Assembly: GCA_026399475.1 (NCBI GenBank)
Contig: JAPLQY010000014.1
Location: forward strand, 1 to 64,000
DNA: 64,000 nt
Direction of reading: 5' to 3'
From: Rhodocyclales bacterium
Lineage (GTDB): Bacteria > Pseudomonadota > Gammaproteobacteria > Burkholderiales > Rhodocyclaceae
In this document: piece by piece, positions 34,799-42,464 of the stretch
Layout of the letters: each line of letters starts with the position of its first letter
Numbering within the stretch: the first letter of the stretch is position 1
Made by a program: the position numbers and the translations under genes
Notes under the pieces: generated by a model
Database searches by the model: none
What the model was told of the DNA's origin: nothing
The model's input: the letters and a program-made list of their open reading frames with translations, nothing else

Positions 34799-35105
34799 CC
34801 TCGCCACCCTGCGCGATGCGCTGCGGGCCTTTTGCGCCGCACGCGACTGGCATCGCTACCACACGCCAAAGAATCTCGTCATGGCCCTGAGCGTCGAAGC
34901 CGCTGAACTGGTCGAGCATTTCCAGTGGGCAACGCCCGAGGAAAGCCTCGCGCTCGCCCCCGAAAAACGTGCCGAGGTGGCCGACGAAATCGCCGACGTG
35001 CTGATCTACCTCACCGAACTGGCCGACGTGCTCGGCATCGACCCGATTGCCGCGGCCCGCGAAAAGATAGTGAAGAACGCAGTCAAATATCCGGCACCCC
35101 TATAA
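34782..35105 (+). CDS. MazG-like nucleotide pyrophosphohydrolase
   Basis: A 107-residue all-alpha NTP pyrophosphatase of the MazG/RS21-C6 type. The metal-binding acidic residues appear in VEAAELVEHFQW and VADEIADVLIYLTELAD (ExxE...ExxD pattern). Small homologues hydrolyse non-canonical or excess nucleotides such as dCTP analogues, giving house-cleaning protection. It overlaps the VanZ gene by 17 bases and is followed after 26 bases by a ferredoxin gene. Confidence 0.88.
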   Translation: MHSITDLATLRDALRAFCAARDWHRYHTPKNLVMALSVEAAELVEHFQWATPEESLALAPEKRAEVADEIADVLIYLTELADVLGIDPIAAAREKIVKNAVKYPAPL

Positions 35106-35131
35106 TTTCTCCTTTGCCGACAATCTGCCCC

Positions 35132-35440
35132 ATGAGCCATTTCCAGCACCACGTGTTCTTCTGCACCAACCAGCGCGCCGCCGGCGAAGCCTGCTGCAAC
35201 AATCACGGCGCCAGCGACATGCGCGCCTACGCCAAGGATCGGGTCAAGGCGCTGGGCAAAAAAGTTCCGGGCAAGGTGCGCATCAATGCCGCCGGCTGCC
35301 TCGATCGCTGCGAACAGGGGCCGGTGCTGGTGATCTATCCCGAGGCGGTCTGGTACACCTACGTGGACAAGGAAGACATCGACGAAATCATCGATCAGCA
35401 CCTGGTTCATGGCCGTGTTGTCGAGCGCCTGAAGATCTGA
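35132..35440 (+). CDS. Thioredoxin-like [2Fe-2S] ferredoxin
   Basis: A 102-residue ferredoxin of the shethna/thioredoxin-like fold. Cluster cysteines appear in FFCTNQRAAGEACC near residues 10-22 and in AAGCLDRCEQGP near 57. The electron partner is unknown. The ATG at 35132 is chosen over longer in-frame extension because the N-terminus SHFQHHVFFC is conserved in the family. The following hydrolase gene starts three bases after the stop, so they form an operon with the MazG-like gene. Confidence 0.9.
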   Translation: MSHFQHHVFFCTNQRAAGEACCNNHGASDMRAYAKDRVKALGKKVPGKVRINAAGCLDRCEQGPVLVIYPEAVWYTYVDKEDIDEIIDQHLVHGRVVERLKI

Positions 35441-35443
35441 GCC

Positions 35444-36100
35444 ATGTCACGGCACGAGCGAATCCTGGTCGACGGGCCGGACGGCAAGATCGAGGTCTTC
35501 GTCGAAGGGCATGAACACCCGCAGGGCATCGCCCTGATCGCCCATCCGCATCCGCTGTTCGGCGGAACCGCCGACAACAAGGTGGTGACCACGCTGGCAC
35601 GCGCCTTCCGCGAGCAGGGCTGCATCACGCTGCGGCCGCATTTTCGCGGCGTCGGCGGAAGCGAGGGCGAACACGACCACGGCGATGCCGAAACCGAAGA
35701 CCTGCTGGCCCTGCATGCCTGGGCGCGTATGCGCTATGCCGCTTTGTCGATGAATTCGGGCACCCCTCTACCCGTCTATCTGGCCGGCTTTTCCTTCGGT
35801 GCGTATGTGACCACACGCCTGGCGAAACGCCTCGCCGCCGCCGGCGACCCGGCCAGATGGCTGGTTCTGGTCGGCACCGCGGCCGGTTTTGTGGAAGGGG
35901 CGCGAAGCTATGAAACCGAGGCGGTAGCGGCCGACACGCTGGTGATCCATGGCTCCGCTGACGAAACCGTGCGCCTCGACAATGTGCTGGCGTGGGCCCA
36001 GCCACTGGAAATCCCGGTGGTGGTGGTGCCCGGCGCCGACCACTTCTTTCACCGCCGCCTGCACCTGATCCGCGACATCATCCATCGCGCCTGGCACTAG
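35444..36100 (+). CDS. Alpha/beta hydrolase
   Basis: A 218-residue hydrolase with the nucleophile elbow GFSFGAY (Ser near residue 124), an oxyanion motif AHPHPLFGGT near 33, Asp in HGSADETV near 171 and His in PGADHFFH near 198. This set matches the YcjY/dienelactone-like group that acts on small esters. Substrate cannot be named. It ends convergently with the REC-TPR gene, overlapping its 3' end by four bases. Confidence 0.88.
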   Translation: MSRHERILVDGPDGKIEVFVEGHEHPQGIALIAHPHPLFGGTADNKVVTTLARAFREQGCITLRPHFRGVGGSEGEHDHGDAETEDLLALHAWARMRYAALSMNSGTPLPVYLAGFSFGAYVTTRLAKRLAAAGDPARWLVLVGTAAGFVEGARSYETEAVAADTLVIHGSADETVRLDNVLAWAQPLEIPVVVVPGADHFFHRRLHLIRDIIHRAWH

Positions 36101-37878
36101 CGTTGCGTCTCCCTGCCAGGCTGGTGCGCTACGACCGCCCATGCCTTGCGGATCTGTTCCAGCCGATGGTTTCCGGCATCGCGAGTGCTCACGAAATTGA
36201 GGTAGCCCTGCATGCGATTGCTCAGGCGCTTGCGGGTGTTGGCATCCATCGCCAGGCGCCCGGCAGCGAGGTCCTCGAAGCACTTGACGACACAGGTCGC
36301 GGCGTTGAGATAGACCGCAATATTCTTGTTGGCTTCAGCCAGGCGGGCGAATTCCTCGACGGCATCGAGCAGACGGCCATGCTTGGCCATGTTTGCCGCG
36401 GCGACATTCATCTGGCCGAGATTTTCCGTGACGCCACTCACGATTCGCGAGGCGTGCTCCTGCCAGCCGCCCCTTGCCATCATCTGGTTGATGCGAGCTT
36501 CAACCGACTGGTTCCCCACGTGGTCCTGGTAGAGCGCCTGGGCCATCTGGCAGGCGATCTCCTCGTCGCCCATCTCTACCGCAGCCTCCAGCATGAACAT
36601 CGATTGCTCGCTATCGACTTCGATCTCGCCAGCTCCGGCGGACTCGAGGGCCTGCCGCATTTGCCGGTAGGCCGCAGCGGCGGCCTTGCGATCCCCCGTG
36701 CATAATGCAGCAGCATAGGAAACGGTTTTTGCGGAAAGAATGTAGGCAGGATCATTCCTGTGAAAATCCCGCAGGTTGCTGTCGAGGACTTCCAGCCTGT
36801 CCACCGCCGCCTTGCTCCCGCTCTTGATCAACAGGGCCGCATAAGTACAGAAATCGCCCGGTCGCACAAAGCTCGAGCCGCGACCGTGCAGATGCATCAG
36901 GGCAAAGGCATCGATCGCGGTCTGCGTATCGTCGGTGGCAATCGCGATTCGCGCGATGTCGCGCTGGCGCGACAATGACTTCGGGTTCTTCTGCAGCACC
37001 AGCTTGAGCAAGGACTTGGTGGCTTCGAGATCGCCCTTGCGTTCATGAAGCTTCGCCAGCAGATCATGTGCCTGAAGAAAGTCAGGATTGTCGTGAATCA
37101 GCTCCGAGATGATGGCCGAGGTTTCGTCATACCGATCCAGATGAAAGAACGCCCGGGCCTTGCCAAGCTTGGCCCACGGCAAGGTGGGCTTTGCTCCGAG
37201 GATGGATTCGAAATGGTCGTAGGCCTCCTGAAAATGCTCCATCTGCATCATGCATTCACCGGCGATGCGCTGGAACCCGGTGGCATGACGGAGGTTGGCG
37301 TCCGTCTCGGTGCGACACAGTTGCAGCGCTTCCTCGAAACGCCCGGCATCGAACAAATCGGTCGCGCCCTTCAAGGCCTGGCGGTGATCCCACGCCCTGC
37401 CCAGGCGTTCATGCAACAGAACCGGCGTGATGGGCTTGATCAGGTAATCATCCGGCGCCAGTTCCACGGCGGAGAACACCTGTTCATACTTGCGCTCGCC
37501 GGTAATCATGATCCAGATGGTCGATTGCGGCAGCAGCTTCTGCCTCCTGACCTCTTCCAGCAATTGCTGGCCGTCTCTTGTGTCGGAGAGGATGTAGTCG
37601 CACAACACCACGTCGTAATTGCCCCGGGTGCGGATGCGATACAGGGCATCGTTGTAACTGTCCGCTACATCGATCTTCGTGCCGCCCGCATTGGCTATGG
37701 TGGTGCGCAACCAGACGCGCATCGTCTGCGAGTCTTCAATCAGCAGATAGGAGAGGTTCTCATAGGGGCAGGGCACCGGCGGCGCGAGCGGCTTCCTGGC
37801 CGGCGCCGACCCCTGCTGATCTGCATGGACCCCGTCCAGCAGACTCAATAGATCGTCTGTACCAAACAAGTCAGGCAT
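36097..37878 (-). CDS. Response regulator with C-terminal TPR region
   Basis: A 593-residue protein with an N-terminal receiver domain (about residues 40-165; acidic start in LIEDSQTMRVW, phospho-Asp in VVLCDYIL, Lys in LIKPITP) followed by about 400 residues of TPR-like helices. The TPR part should mediate protein contacts rather than DNA binding, since no helix-turn-helix is visible. Similar REC-TPR proteins in Pseudomonas relatives are linked to chemosensory or motility control, but no such genes lie here. The ATG at 37878 is preceded by AAGG; an upstream frame to 37902 is possible. Confidence 0.85.
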   Translation of the reverse strand: MPDLFGTDDLLSLLDGVHADQQGSAPARKPLAPPVPCPYENLSYLLIEDSQTMRVWLRTTIANAGGTKIDVADSYNDALYRIRTRGNYDVVLCDYILSDTRDGQQLLEEVRRQKLLPQSTIWIMITGERKYEQVFSAVELAPDDYLIKPITPVLLHERLGRAWDHRQALKGATDLFDAGRFEEALQLCRTETDANLRHATGFQRIAGECMMQMEHFQEAYDHFESILGAKPTLPWAKLGKARAFFHLDRYDETSAIISELIHDNPDFLQAHDLLAKLHERKGDLEATKSLLKLVLQKNPKSLSRQRDIARIAIATDDTQTAIDAFALMHLHGRGSSFVRPGDFCTYAALLIKSGSKAAVDRLEVLDSNLRDFHRNDPAYILSAKTVSYAAALCTGDRKAAAAAYRQMRQALESAGAGEIEVDSEQSMFMLEAAVEMGDEEIACQMAQALYQDHVGNQSVEARINQMMARGGWQEHASRIVSGVTENLGQMNVAAANMAKHGRLLDAVEEFARLAEANKNIAVYLNAATCVVKCFEDLAAGRLAMDANTRKRLSNRMQGYLNFVSTRDAGNHRLEQIRKAWAVVAHQPGRETQR

Positions 37879-38034
37879 AAGTAACCTTGGCAACCCCGGC
37901 ATGGACAGCTCGTTGAAGAATGCATTTTGCCTGCTTTTGGTTGCAGTCGCTGCGCCTGGCGGGTAAATCCTGCAGGCTGCTAGAATTTCCGCATCGCCCC
38001 GGGAGTATGCAATGCGCTGCGTGGATGCTTATAG

Positions 38035-38946
38035 ATGAGTCCCTTGATTGTTTCCGGTCTGCGCAAGTCCTACGACGGCCGCGAAGTCGTCGCCGGGCTC
38101 ACTTTCGAATTGCGGCGTGGCGAATGCTATGGCCTGCTCGGGCCCAACGGCGCCGGCAAGACCACCACCCTGCGCTGCTGCCTGGGGCTGACGGCACCCG
38201 ACTCGGGCGAGATCACGCTGGTGGGCGAGCCAGTGCCGGCACGGGCCCGCGAAGCGCGCATGAAGATCGGCGTGGTGCCCCAGTTCGACAACCTCGACCC
38301 CGACTTTACCGCCGCCGAAAACCTGGTCGTGTATGGCCGCTATTTCGGCATGAAGGACGCCGCAATCCGGCCGAAGATTGGCGAATTGCTCGAGTTCGCC
38401 GGCCTCGCCGGCAAGGAGGACGCCAATATCCGCACGCTGTCCGGCGGCATGAAGCGGCGCCTTACGCTGGCCCGTGCGCTGGTCAACGATCCCGAACTGC
38501 TGTTGCTCGACGAACCCACCACCGGCCTCGATCCGCAGGCGCGCCACCTGATCTGGGAACGCCTGAAGCGCCTGCAGGCGCAGGGCAAGACCATCCTGCT
38601 GACGACGCATTTCATGGACGAGGCGGAACGCCTCTGCCAGCGCCTGGCCATCATCGATGACGGAAAAATGGTCGCCGAGGGCGCGCCGCGCGAACTGATC
38701 CACGAGCAGATCGAGGCGCAGGTGGTCGAGGTCTATGGCGAGGATGCCCCCGGCTGGGCGACGCGCGAAGCACAGGCCTTTTCGCGTCGCGTCGAAGTCA
38801 GCGGCGAGACCGCTTTCTGCTATGTCGAGGACGCCGCACCCCTGCTCGCCCACCTCGCCGCCTGGCCCGCCCTGCGCACCCTGCACCGGCCGGCAAACCT
38901 GGAAGACGTGTTCCTCAAGCTTACCGGGCGCGAACTGCGGGATTGA
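38035..38946 (+). CDS. ABC transporter ATPase, NodI-like
   Basis: A 303-residue ATPase closest in pattern to NodI and related daunorubicin-type exporters. Walker A GPNGAGKT is at residues 36-43, the Q-loop [16 protein letters not shown] near 80, signature LSGGMKRRL near 137 and Walker [14 protein letters not shown] near 157. NodI works with the membrane subunit NodJ to export a lipid-linked or hydrophobic molecule. The natural partner permease is at 42465, 3.5 kb away, with an IS element and toxin-antitoxin pairs in between. The gene appears intact; expression of the permease from the same promoter may now be impaired. Confidence 0.9.
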   Translation: MSPLIVSGLRKSYDGREVVAGLTFELRRGECYGLLGPNGAGKTTTLRCCLGLTAPDSGEITLVGEPVPARAREARMKIGVVPQFDNLDPDFTAAENLVVYGRYFGMKDAAIRPKIGELLEFAGLAGKEDANIRTLSGGMKRRLTLARALVNDPELLLLDEPTTGLDPQARHLIWERLKRLQAQGKTILLTTHFMDEAERLCQRLAIIDDGKMVAEGAPRELIHEQIEAQVVEVYGEDAPGWATREAQAFSRRVEVSGETAFCYVEDAAPLLAHLAAWPALRTLHRPANLEDVFLKLTGRELRD

Positions 38947-39128
38947 GCCCGTTGCGGCTGGCTTCGGCGTCGCGCCCGGATGCGGACCCGTTCGGTGCAG
39001 CGCAAGAGTCGGCGCTGCCGGCACGGCGAGCGGGACGCCGCGACGTTCCGGGCCGGAGCGGGCGATAACCGACACGATGGCCTAGCACCACAGCGACCAA
39101 CTCACGCGGAAGCCGCTCGCCAAGAAAA

Positions 39129-40690
39129 TCGAGCTTGGAACCAATGGCACTACCTTAGGCATTTTGGGTAGCAATATGTTGCTGCCGAAGCACCTGCAGG
39201 CGGGCACGTTCTTGGGTTCTTGGCTGAGTTAGGAGAGGCAAACTCTTGCCGCGTCGTTTGAGTGCGCGCGGCTCCACACGGCCTGGCCGGTGAGGCAGTC
39301 TCAGTTGGGCGATACCGATCAGAAGACAGTCGTGCGCGTGGTCAATGAGGACACACGTGCCGTGACGCAAACTGCGCTCAAAGGCACGCAGTTGTTGCAA
39401 GGCGCCCTTGAAACTGAGCTGGCGCGGCAACAGCGCAGTCAATGCCGCCGCTTGTGCCATCACCGAGCGCACCAGGTTGTACGCCAGCAAATGCGCGGCA
39501 ATCTCCTTCTCAATCATCGCCGGGGCTTTACAGCGCAGGATATCCATCTGCATCACCGTCTTGATCGCCCGGAAATCGGGCTCAATATGCCAGCGCCAAC
39601 CATAAAGTTCGTGCAAGTCTTGCTTGCTCACCGTGCTCGCATCGCACAGGCTGCTGACCAGAATCCAGCCGCCCACGCGGCATTCCCTCAGCCGTAGCGT
39701 TTCGGGCATCGCCGCATAGGCGACCTTGTCCATCCATGCTGGACGGGGTGGCCGTGACCAGAGCGCGACATGGTCGCATTTGCCCAGGTGTTCGCCGTGC
39801 TGGAAGCGGGTGTGCCGCAATTGGTGCTGGCGCGTCACCACATCCACTCCTTGAGACAGCAGCCGGGCAAGCATGAAGTAGCCGGCGTAGTAGCGATCCG
39901 CCAGCACTATATCTCCGCTACCGAGACCCGCTTCCATATTCCACAACATCGAGGTCTCACCGCCTTTCTTGCCTTCGCATGGCCCCACTACCCATTCAAG
40001 AATGGCGCCGCAACCCAGCGAAATGATGCCGACCATGCGCACGATCGGAAAGCCCAGCCCCACCTTCTGCTGCGACACTTGTGGATACGCCTGTTGATTC
40101 GCCGCCGTGTCCGGCATCGACATCGTTGTGCCGTCGATCAACTTGACTTCCCGCCCACGCCAGCGCCACGACAACGGTTGCGCCTTCACCAGCCGCCGTC
40201 CCATCGCGTCACAGAGTTCTTTGAGTAACGCCGGTGCCAGCCGTTGCCGCGCTTTGCAGTATGGCCCATTGTTCAATCCGCACGGCTTCTCACCTTGCGA
40301 TACCCGTGCGCTTACGCCTCGCGCTACGGCGTCCTGGCAGCTTTGATCCGGGCTCATGACTTGATCGACGAACAATCCCAGCGTTATCAGCGGCGAGTAG
40401 ATGCGGTGGCGGCAACCTGCGCTATGCCGTGCAATCCAATGTTCAAGTTCCGCTTGCCCAAGCAAGCTGCCCAACGCGCCTGCCCACCCTTGCGCAAATC
40501 GAGCACGGAACCGTTTCACCTGTTCCCCGAAACGCCTGACCTTGGTAGTATCCATTTGGGCTGACCCTCCTGCGTTATGCAACACGGATCCGACACCCGC
40601 ATCGTAACGCTTCGAGCACGTCAGCCCACCTCTATCTCATTGGTTTATCAACGCTATTTCTTAAGGTAGTGCCATTGGGGCCAGGCTCGA
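39129..40690. mobile_element. IS4-family insertion sequence
   Basis: A single transposase gene is bounded by perfect 17-base inverted repeats, CCAATGGCACTACCTTA (39141-39157) and its complement (40662-40678). Similarity of the two ends continues outward with a few mismatches (TCGAGC(T/C)TGG...), to 39129 and 40690, so the true ends may lie there. No flanking target-site duplication is evident at either boundary, which suggests later rearrangement or a divergent target site. The right repeat is followed by about 80 bases and then higA. Confidence 0.85.
39155..40555 (-). CDS. IS4-family transposase
   Basis: A 466-residue DDE transposase. Catalytic residues are Asp in LIDGTTMSMPD, Asp in VLADRYYAGY, and Glu within YGWRWHIEPDFRAIK, which gives the exact IS4 Y(2)R(3)E(6)K signature. 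The ATG at 40555 follows AGGAGG by ten bases; the frame opens earlier at 40585. The stop codon lies inside the left terminal repeat. The frame is uninterrupted, so the element may still be active. Confidence 0.93.
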   Translation of the reverse strand: MDTTKVRRFGEQVKRFRARFAQGWAGALGSLLGQAELEHWIARHSAGCRHRIYSPLITLGLFVDQVMSPDQSCQDAVARGVSARVSQGEKPCGLNNGPYCKARQRLAPALLKELCDAMGRRLVKAQPLSWRWRGREVKLIDGTTMSMPDTAANQQAYPQVSQQKVGLGFPIVRMVGIISLGCGAILEWVVGPCEGKKGGETSMLWNMEAGLGSGDIVLADRYYAGYFMLARLLSQGVDVVTRQHQLRHTRFQHGEHLGKCDHVALWSRPPRPAWMDKVAYAAMPETLRLRECRVGGWILVSSLCDASTVSKQDLHELYGWRWHIEPDFRAIKTVMQMDILRCKAPAMIEKEIAAHLLAYNLVRSVMAQAAALTALLPRQLSFKGALQQLRAFERSLRHGTCVLIDHAHDCLLIGIAQLRLPHRPGRVEPRALKRRGKSLPLLTQPRTQERARLQVLRQQHIATQNA

Positions 40691-40716
40691 ATTCCAAGAA
40701 CTCAAGAGTCAGCGCT

Positions 40717-40745
40717 TGCCGGCCCGCGAAGCGGAATCCCCGGCA
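40717..40745. repeat. Small palindromic repeat next to the IS element
   Basis: TTGCCGG (40717-40722 core TGCCGG) and CCGGCA (40740-40745) form a hairpin around CGCGAAGCGGAATCC-like sequence. It lies between the IS right end and the higA stop codon. It resembles a short REP unit but is different from the phaC-type palindrome. Confidence 0.4.
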
Positions 40746-40770
40746 GACAAGGTCCGATATGCCGAGCTTC

Positions 40771-41076
40771 TTAAGCCGCTGACAACTCATCCCAGCGACG
40801 AATCCGGGACAGGGTTTCTTCCATCGCATCCCGTGCCATTTCCGTATCGTAGTGGCTTTGCAGATTGATCCAGCTCTGCGCGTCAGTGCCGAAAAATGCG
40901 GCCAGACGCAGCGCCGTGTCGGCGGTGATTGAACGCCGGCCCGCCACAATCTCGCCGATCCGGCGTTGTGGTACGCCGATTTCCTTGGCGAGCCGGTACT
41001 GAGTGATGCCCATCGGCTCAAGGAAGTCATGAAGCAGAATTTCGCCAGGCGTGGCGAGCGGTACTTTTCGCGGCAT
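40771..41076 (-). CDS. higA: HigA family antitoxin
   Basis: A 101-residue Xre/Cro-type helix-turn-helix protein of the HigA family. It opens with PGEILLHDFLEPMGITQYRLAKEIGVPQRRIGEIVAGRR, covered in pieces, the recognition helix lying near residues 32-47, and continues ITADTALRLAAFFGTDAQSWINLQ. It neutralises HigB and represses the common promoter. The gene is nine bases behind higB, the reversed toxin-first order typical of higBA. It lies about 90 bases from the right IS end. Confidence 0.92.
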   Translation of the reverse strand: MPRKVPLATPGEILLHDFLEPMGITQYRLAKEIGVPQRRIGEIVAGRRSITADTALRLAAFFGTDAQSWINLQSHYDTEMARDAMEETLSRIRRWDELSAA

Positions 41077-41085
41077 GAGTTCTCC

Positions 41086-41364
41086 TCAGTGGTAATCGAC
41101 TATTTCAACGCGCCAGGCGTGCCCGTCGCGCCACTCAAAGCACACCCGAAACTGATCGTTGATCCGGATGCTCCATTGTCCCTTGCGGTCTTTCTTCAAC
41201 TGCTCAAGTCGATTCTGTGGCGGCACACGCAGGAACTCGAGCGACGCGGCCGCGTTGACCTGCTGCAACTTCCGCATCGCCACGGTGGCAATGTTGGCGA
41301 AACGCGCCACACGCCGCCCTGCAAACAGGTTTTCCGTGTCGACAGAGTTGAACGACTGAATCAT
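41086..41364 (-). CDS. higB: HigB family mRNA interferase toxin
   Basis: A 92-residue RelE-fold toxin: MIQSFNSVDTENLFAG at the N-terminus, a basic central stretch (RKLQQVNAA, RLEQLKKDRKGQWSIRIN) and the end FRVCFEWRDGHAWRVEIVDYH, all usual for HigB enzymes that cut mRNA on translating ribosomes. ATG 41364 is chosen over an upstream TTG 41370. The sigma-70-like promoter at 41371-41399 would start transcription at or just before this ATG, so the message may be leaderless. Confidence 0.9.
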   Translation of the reverse strand: MIQSFNSVDTENLFAGRRVARFANIATVAMRKLQQVNAAASLEFLRVPPQNRLEQLKKDRKGQWSIRINDQFRVCFEWRDGHAWRVEIVDYH

Positions 41365-41399
41365 GCGCAAATACTAACGAATTGCGCTAGTACCGTCAA
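41365..41399 (-). promoter_or_regulatory. Promoter and operator of the minus-strand higBA pair
   Basis: On the minus strand, -35 TTGACG (complement of 41394-41399) and -10 TAGTAT (complement of 41371-41376) are separated by exactly 17 bases. An inverted repeat GCGCAA/TTGCGC (41365-41370 with 41382-41387) spans the -10 element and is a likely HigA operator. The expected start of transcription falls at the A of the higB ATG. Confidence 0.6.
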
Positions 41400-41450
41400 T
41401 GGATAGTAGCATCTCGCCCATCGGAGCCATCCGGTTGCGAGCAGCTTGAA

Positions 41451-41464
41451 GGTTCCAGGCTCGA
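41451..41464. repeat. Third copy of the IS-flank motif
   Basis: GGTTCCAGGCTCGA is the reverse complement of TCGAGCCTGGAACC and matches the sequence at the left IS flank (39129-39142, 13 of 14) and, less closely, the right IS flank (40677-40690). It is therefore in inverted orientation to the left copy and could mark the outer edge of a larger mobile segment. Confidence 0.4.
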
Positions 41465-41530
41465 ATTTCCCTCCTCGTGACAGCATGAATCGCCGTCCCG
41501 CCAGCGCCGATTCTTGAGTGTTGCACACTG

Positions 41531-41559
41531 TTGATACCAAATTGGTATCATGCTAAAGT
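41531..41559 (+). promoter_or_regulatory. Promoter and operator of the plus-strand higB-higA pair
   Basis: A perfect 19-base palindrome TGATACCAAATTGGTATCA (41532-41550) overlaps -35 TTGATA (41531-41536) and the spacer, with -10 TAAAGT (41554-41559) 17 bases on. Such palindromes are bound by HigA antitoxins. The predicted transcription start is at or next to the ATG at 41565. Confidence 0.65.
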
Positions 41560-41564
41560 GGCGC

Positions 41565-41858
41565 ATGCGGATCATTGCACTATCTACCTTGCGGACCTTC
41601 TGGCAAACGCATCCGGATGCTGAAACGCCTTTGCGGGCCTGGTATGCCCTGGCGAGCCGGGCGCACTGGAAAACGCCAGCCCACGTCAAGGCGGCGTATC
41701 GCAACGCCAGCTTCGTCGCCGATCGCCGGGTGGTGTTCAACATCAAAGGCAATGACTACCGGCTGGTGGTAGCGGTTCGCTATGACCGGGGGCTGATGTA
41801 TGTCCGCTTCGTCGGCACCCATCGGCAATACGACAGGATAGACGTGGAAGCGATTTAG
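41565..41858 (+). CDS. HigB-like (RelE superfamily) toxin of a second pair
   Basis: A 97-residue protein of the HigB toxin family found with HigA antitoxins of the YlxP-like split: MRIIALSTLRTFWQTHPDAE, then HWKTPAHVKAAYRNASFVADRRVVFNIKGNDYRLVVAVRYDR in pieces and a final VRFVGTHRQYDRID. These segments resemble the HigB/RnlA-like group that cleaves mRNA on the ribosome. ATG 41565 lies just behind the operator; a weaker start at 41550 would fall inside it. The antitoxin follows after nine bases. Confidence 0.88.
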   Translation: MRIIALSTLRTFWQTHPDAETPLRAWYALASRAHWKTPAHVKAAYRNASFVADRRVVFNIKGNDYRLVVAVRYDRGLMYVRFVGTHRQYDRIDVEAI

Positions 41859-41867
41859 GAGGCCGAC

Positions 41868-42257
41868 ATGGAACTCAAGCCCATCCGCAGCAAGAAGGAA
41901 TACCAGGCGGCGCTGGCCGAGGTCGAGCGCCTGTGGGACGCGCCGGCGAAGTCGGCCGAGGCCGACCGGCTCGACGTGCTGGCGATGCTGGTCGAGAGCT
42001 ACGAGCGGCAGTACTTCCCGATTGCCGATCCCGATCCCATCGATTTCCTCGGCCATGTGATGGAAAGCCGCGGCATGACGCGCAAGGATCTGGAGGCCTA
42101 TATCGGGCCGCGTGGCCGCGTCGCCGATATCCTGAACCGCACCCGGCCGCTGACGCTGGAAATGATCCGGCGTCTCGCCGATGGCTTGCAGTTGCCGGCC
42201 GAGGTCTTGATCAAGTCCTACCGGTTGCGGCGGGAATCCGGCGAACTGGCTGCATGA
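41868..42257 (+). CDS. HigA-like antitoxin of the second pair
   Basis: A 129-residue protein with an acidic N-terminal toxin-binding part (MELKPIRSKKEYQAALAEVE) and a helix-turn-helix (GMTRKDLEAYIGPRGRVADILNRTRPLT, near residues 68-95). This two-part form is typical of the antitoxins paired with HWKTP-type HigB toxins. It should bind the palindrome at 41532-41550. The pair points away from the minus-strand higBA pair, leaving a 200-base divergent control region. Confidence 0.88.
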   Translation: MELKPIRSKKEYQAALAEVERLWDAPAKSAEADRLDVLAMLVESYERQYFPIADPDPIDFLGHVMESRGMTRKDLEAYIGPRGRVADILNRTRPLTLEMIRRLADGLQLPAEVLIKSYRLRRESGELAA

Positions 42258-42303
42258 AAGCCAACAGCGTACCGGCCTGTCTGACGCTCATACGATCATG
42301 CCA

Positions 42304-42441
42304 CCCTCTCCCCGACCCCGCTCCGCGCCCCACGGCCGGCTTTACACAGCCGGCCGGCTCAGGCGGCGCGAAGCGTGCTTCGCGAAACCCCGCCTTCGCC
42401 CCACCAAGGGAGAGGGGGCGTAGTGAGTCGCTGACGCGACT
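42304..42441. repeat. Nested palindromic intergenic repeat
   Basis: Outer arms CCCTCTCCC (42304-42312) and GGGAGAGGG (42408-42416) enclose CGGCCGGC/GCCGGCCG (42333-42356) and CGCGAAGC/GCTTCGCG (42367-42384). A further small hairpin AGTCGC-TGAC-GCGACT follows (42426-42441). Such nested mosaics are dispersed, non-coding repeats in many proteobacterial genomes. It fills the gap between the toxin-antitoxin pair and the permease gene. Confidence 0.7.
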
Positions 42442-42464
42442 TATGAACTAATTCGGCACATCAC

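Noticed and set aside
38947-39128. Possible gene remnant between the NodI-like ATPase and the IS
   Set aside because: No frame of convincing length or domain content is present; the frames seen change with strand and look like chance.
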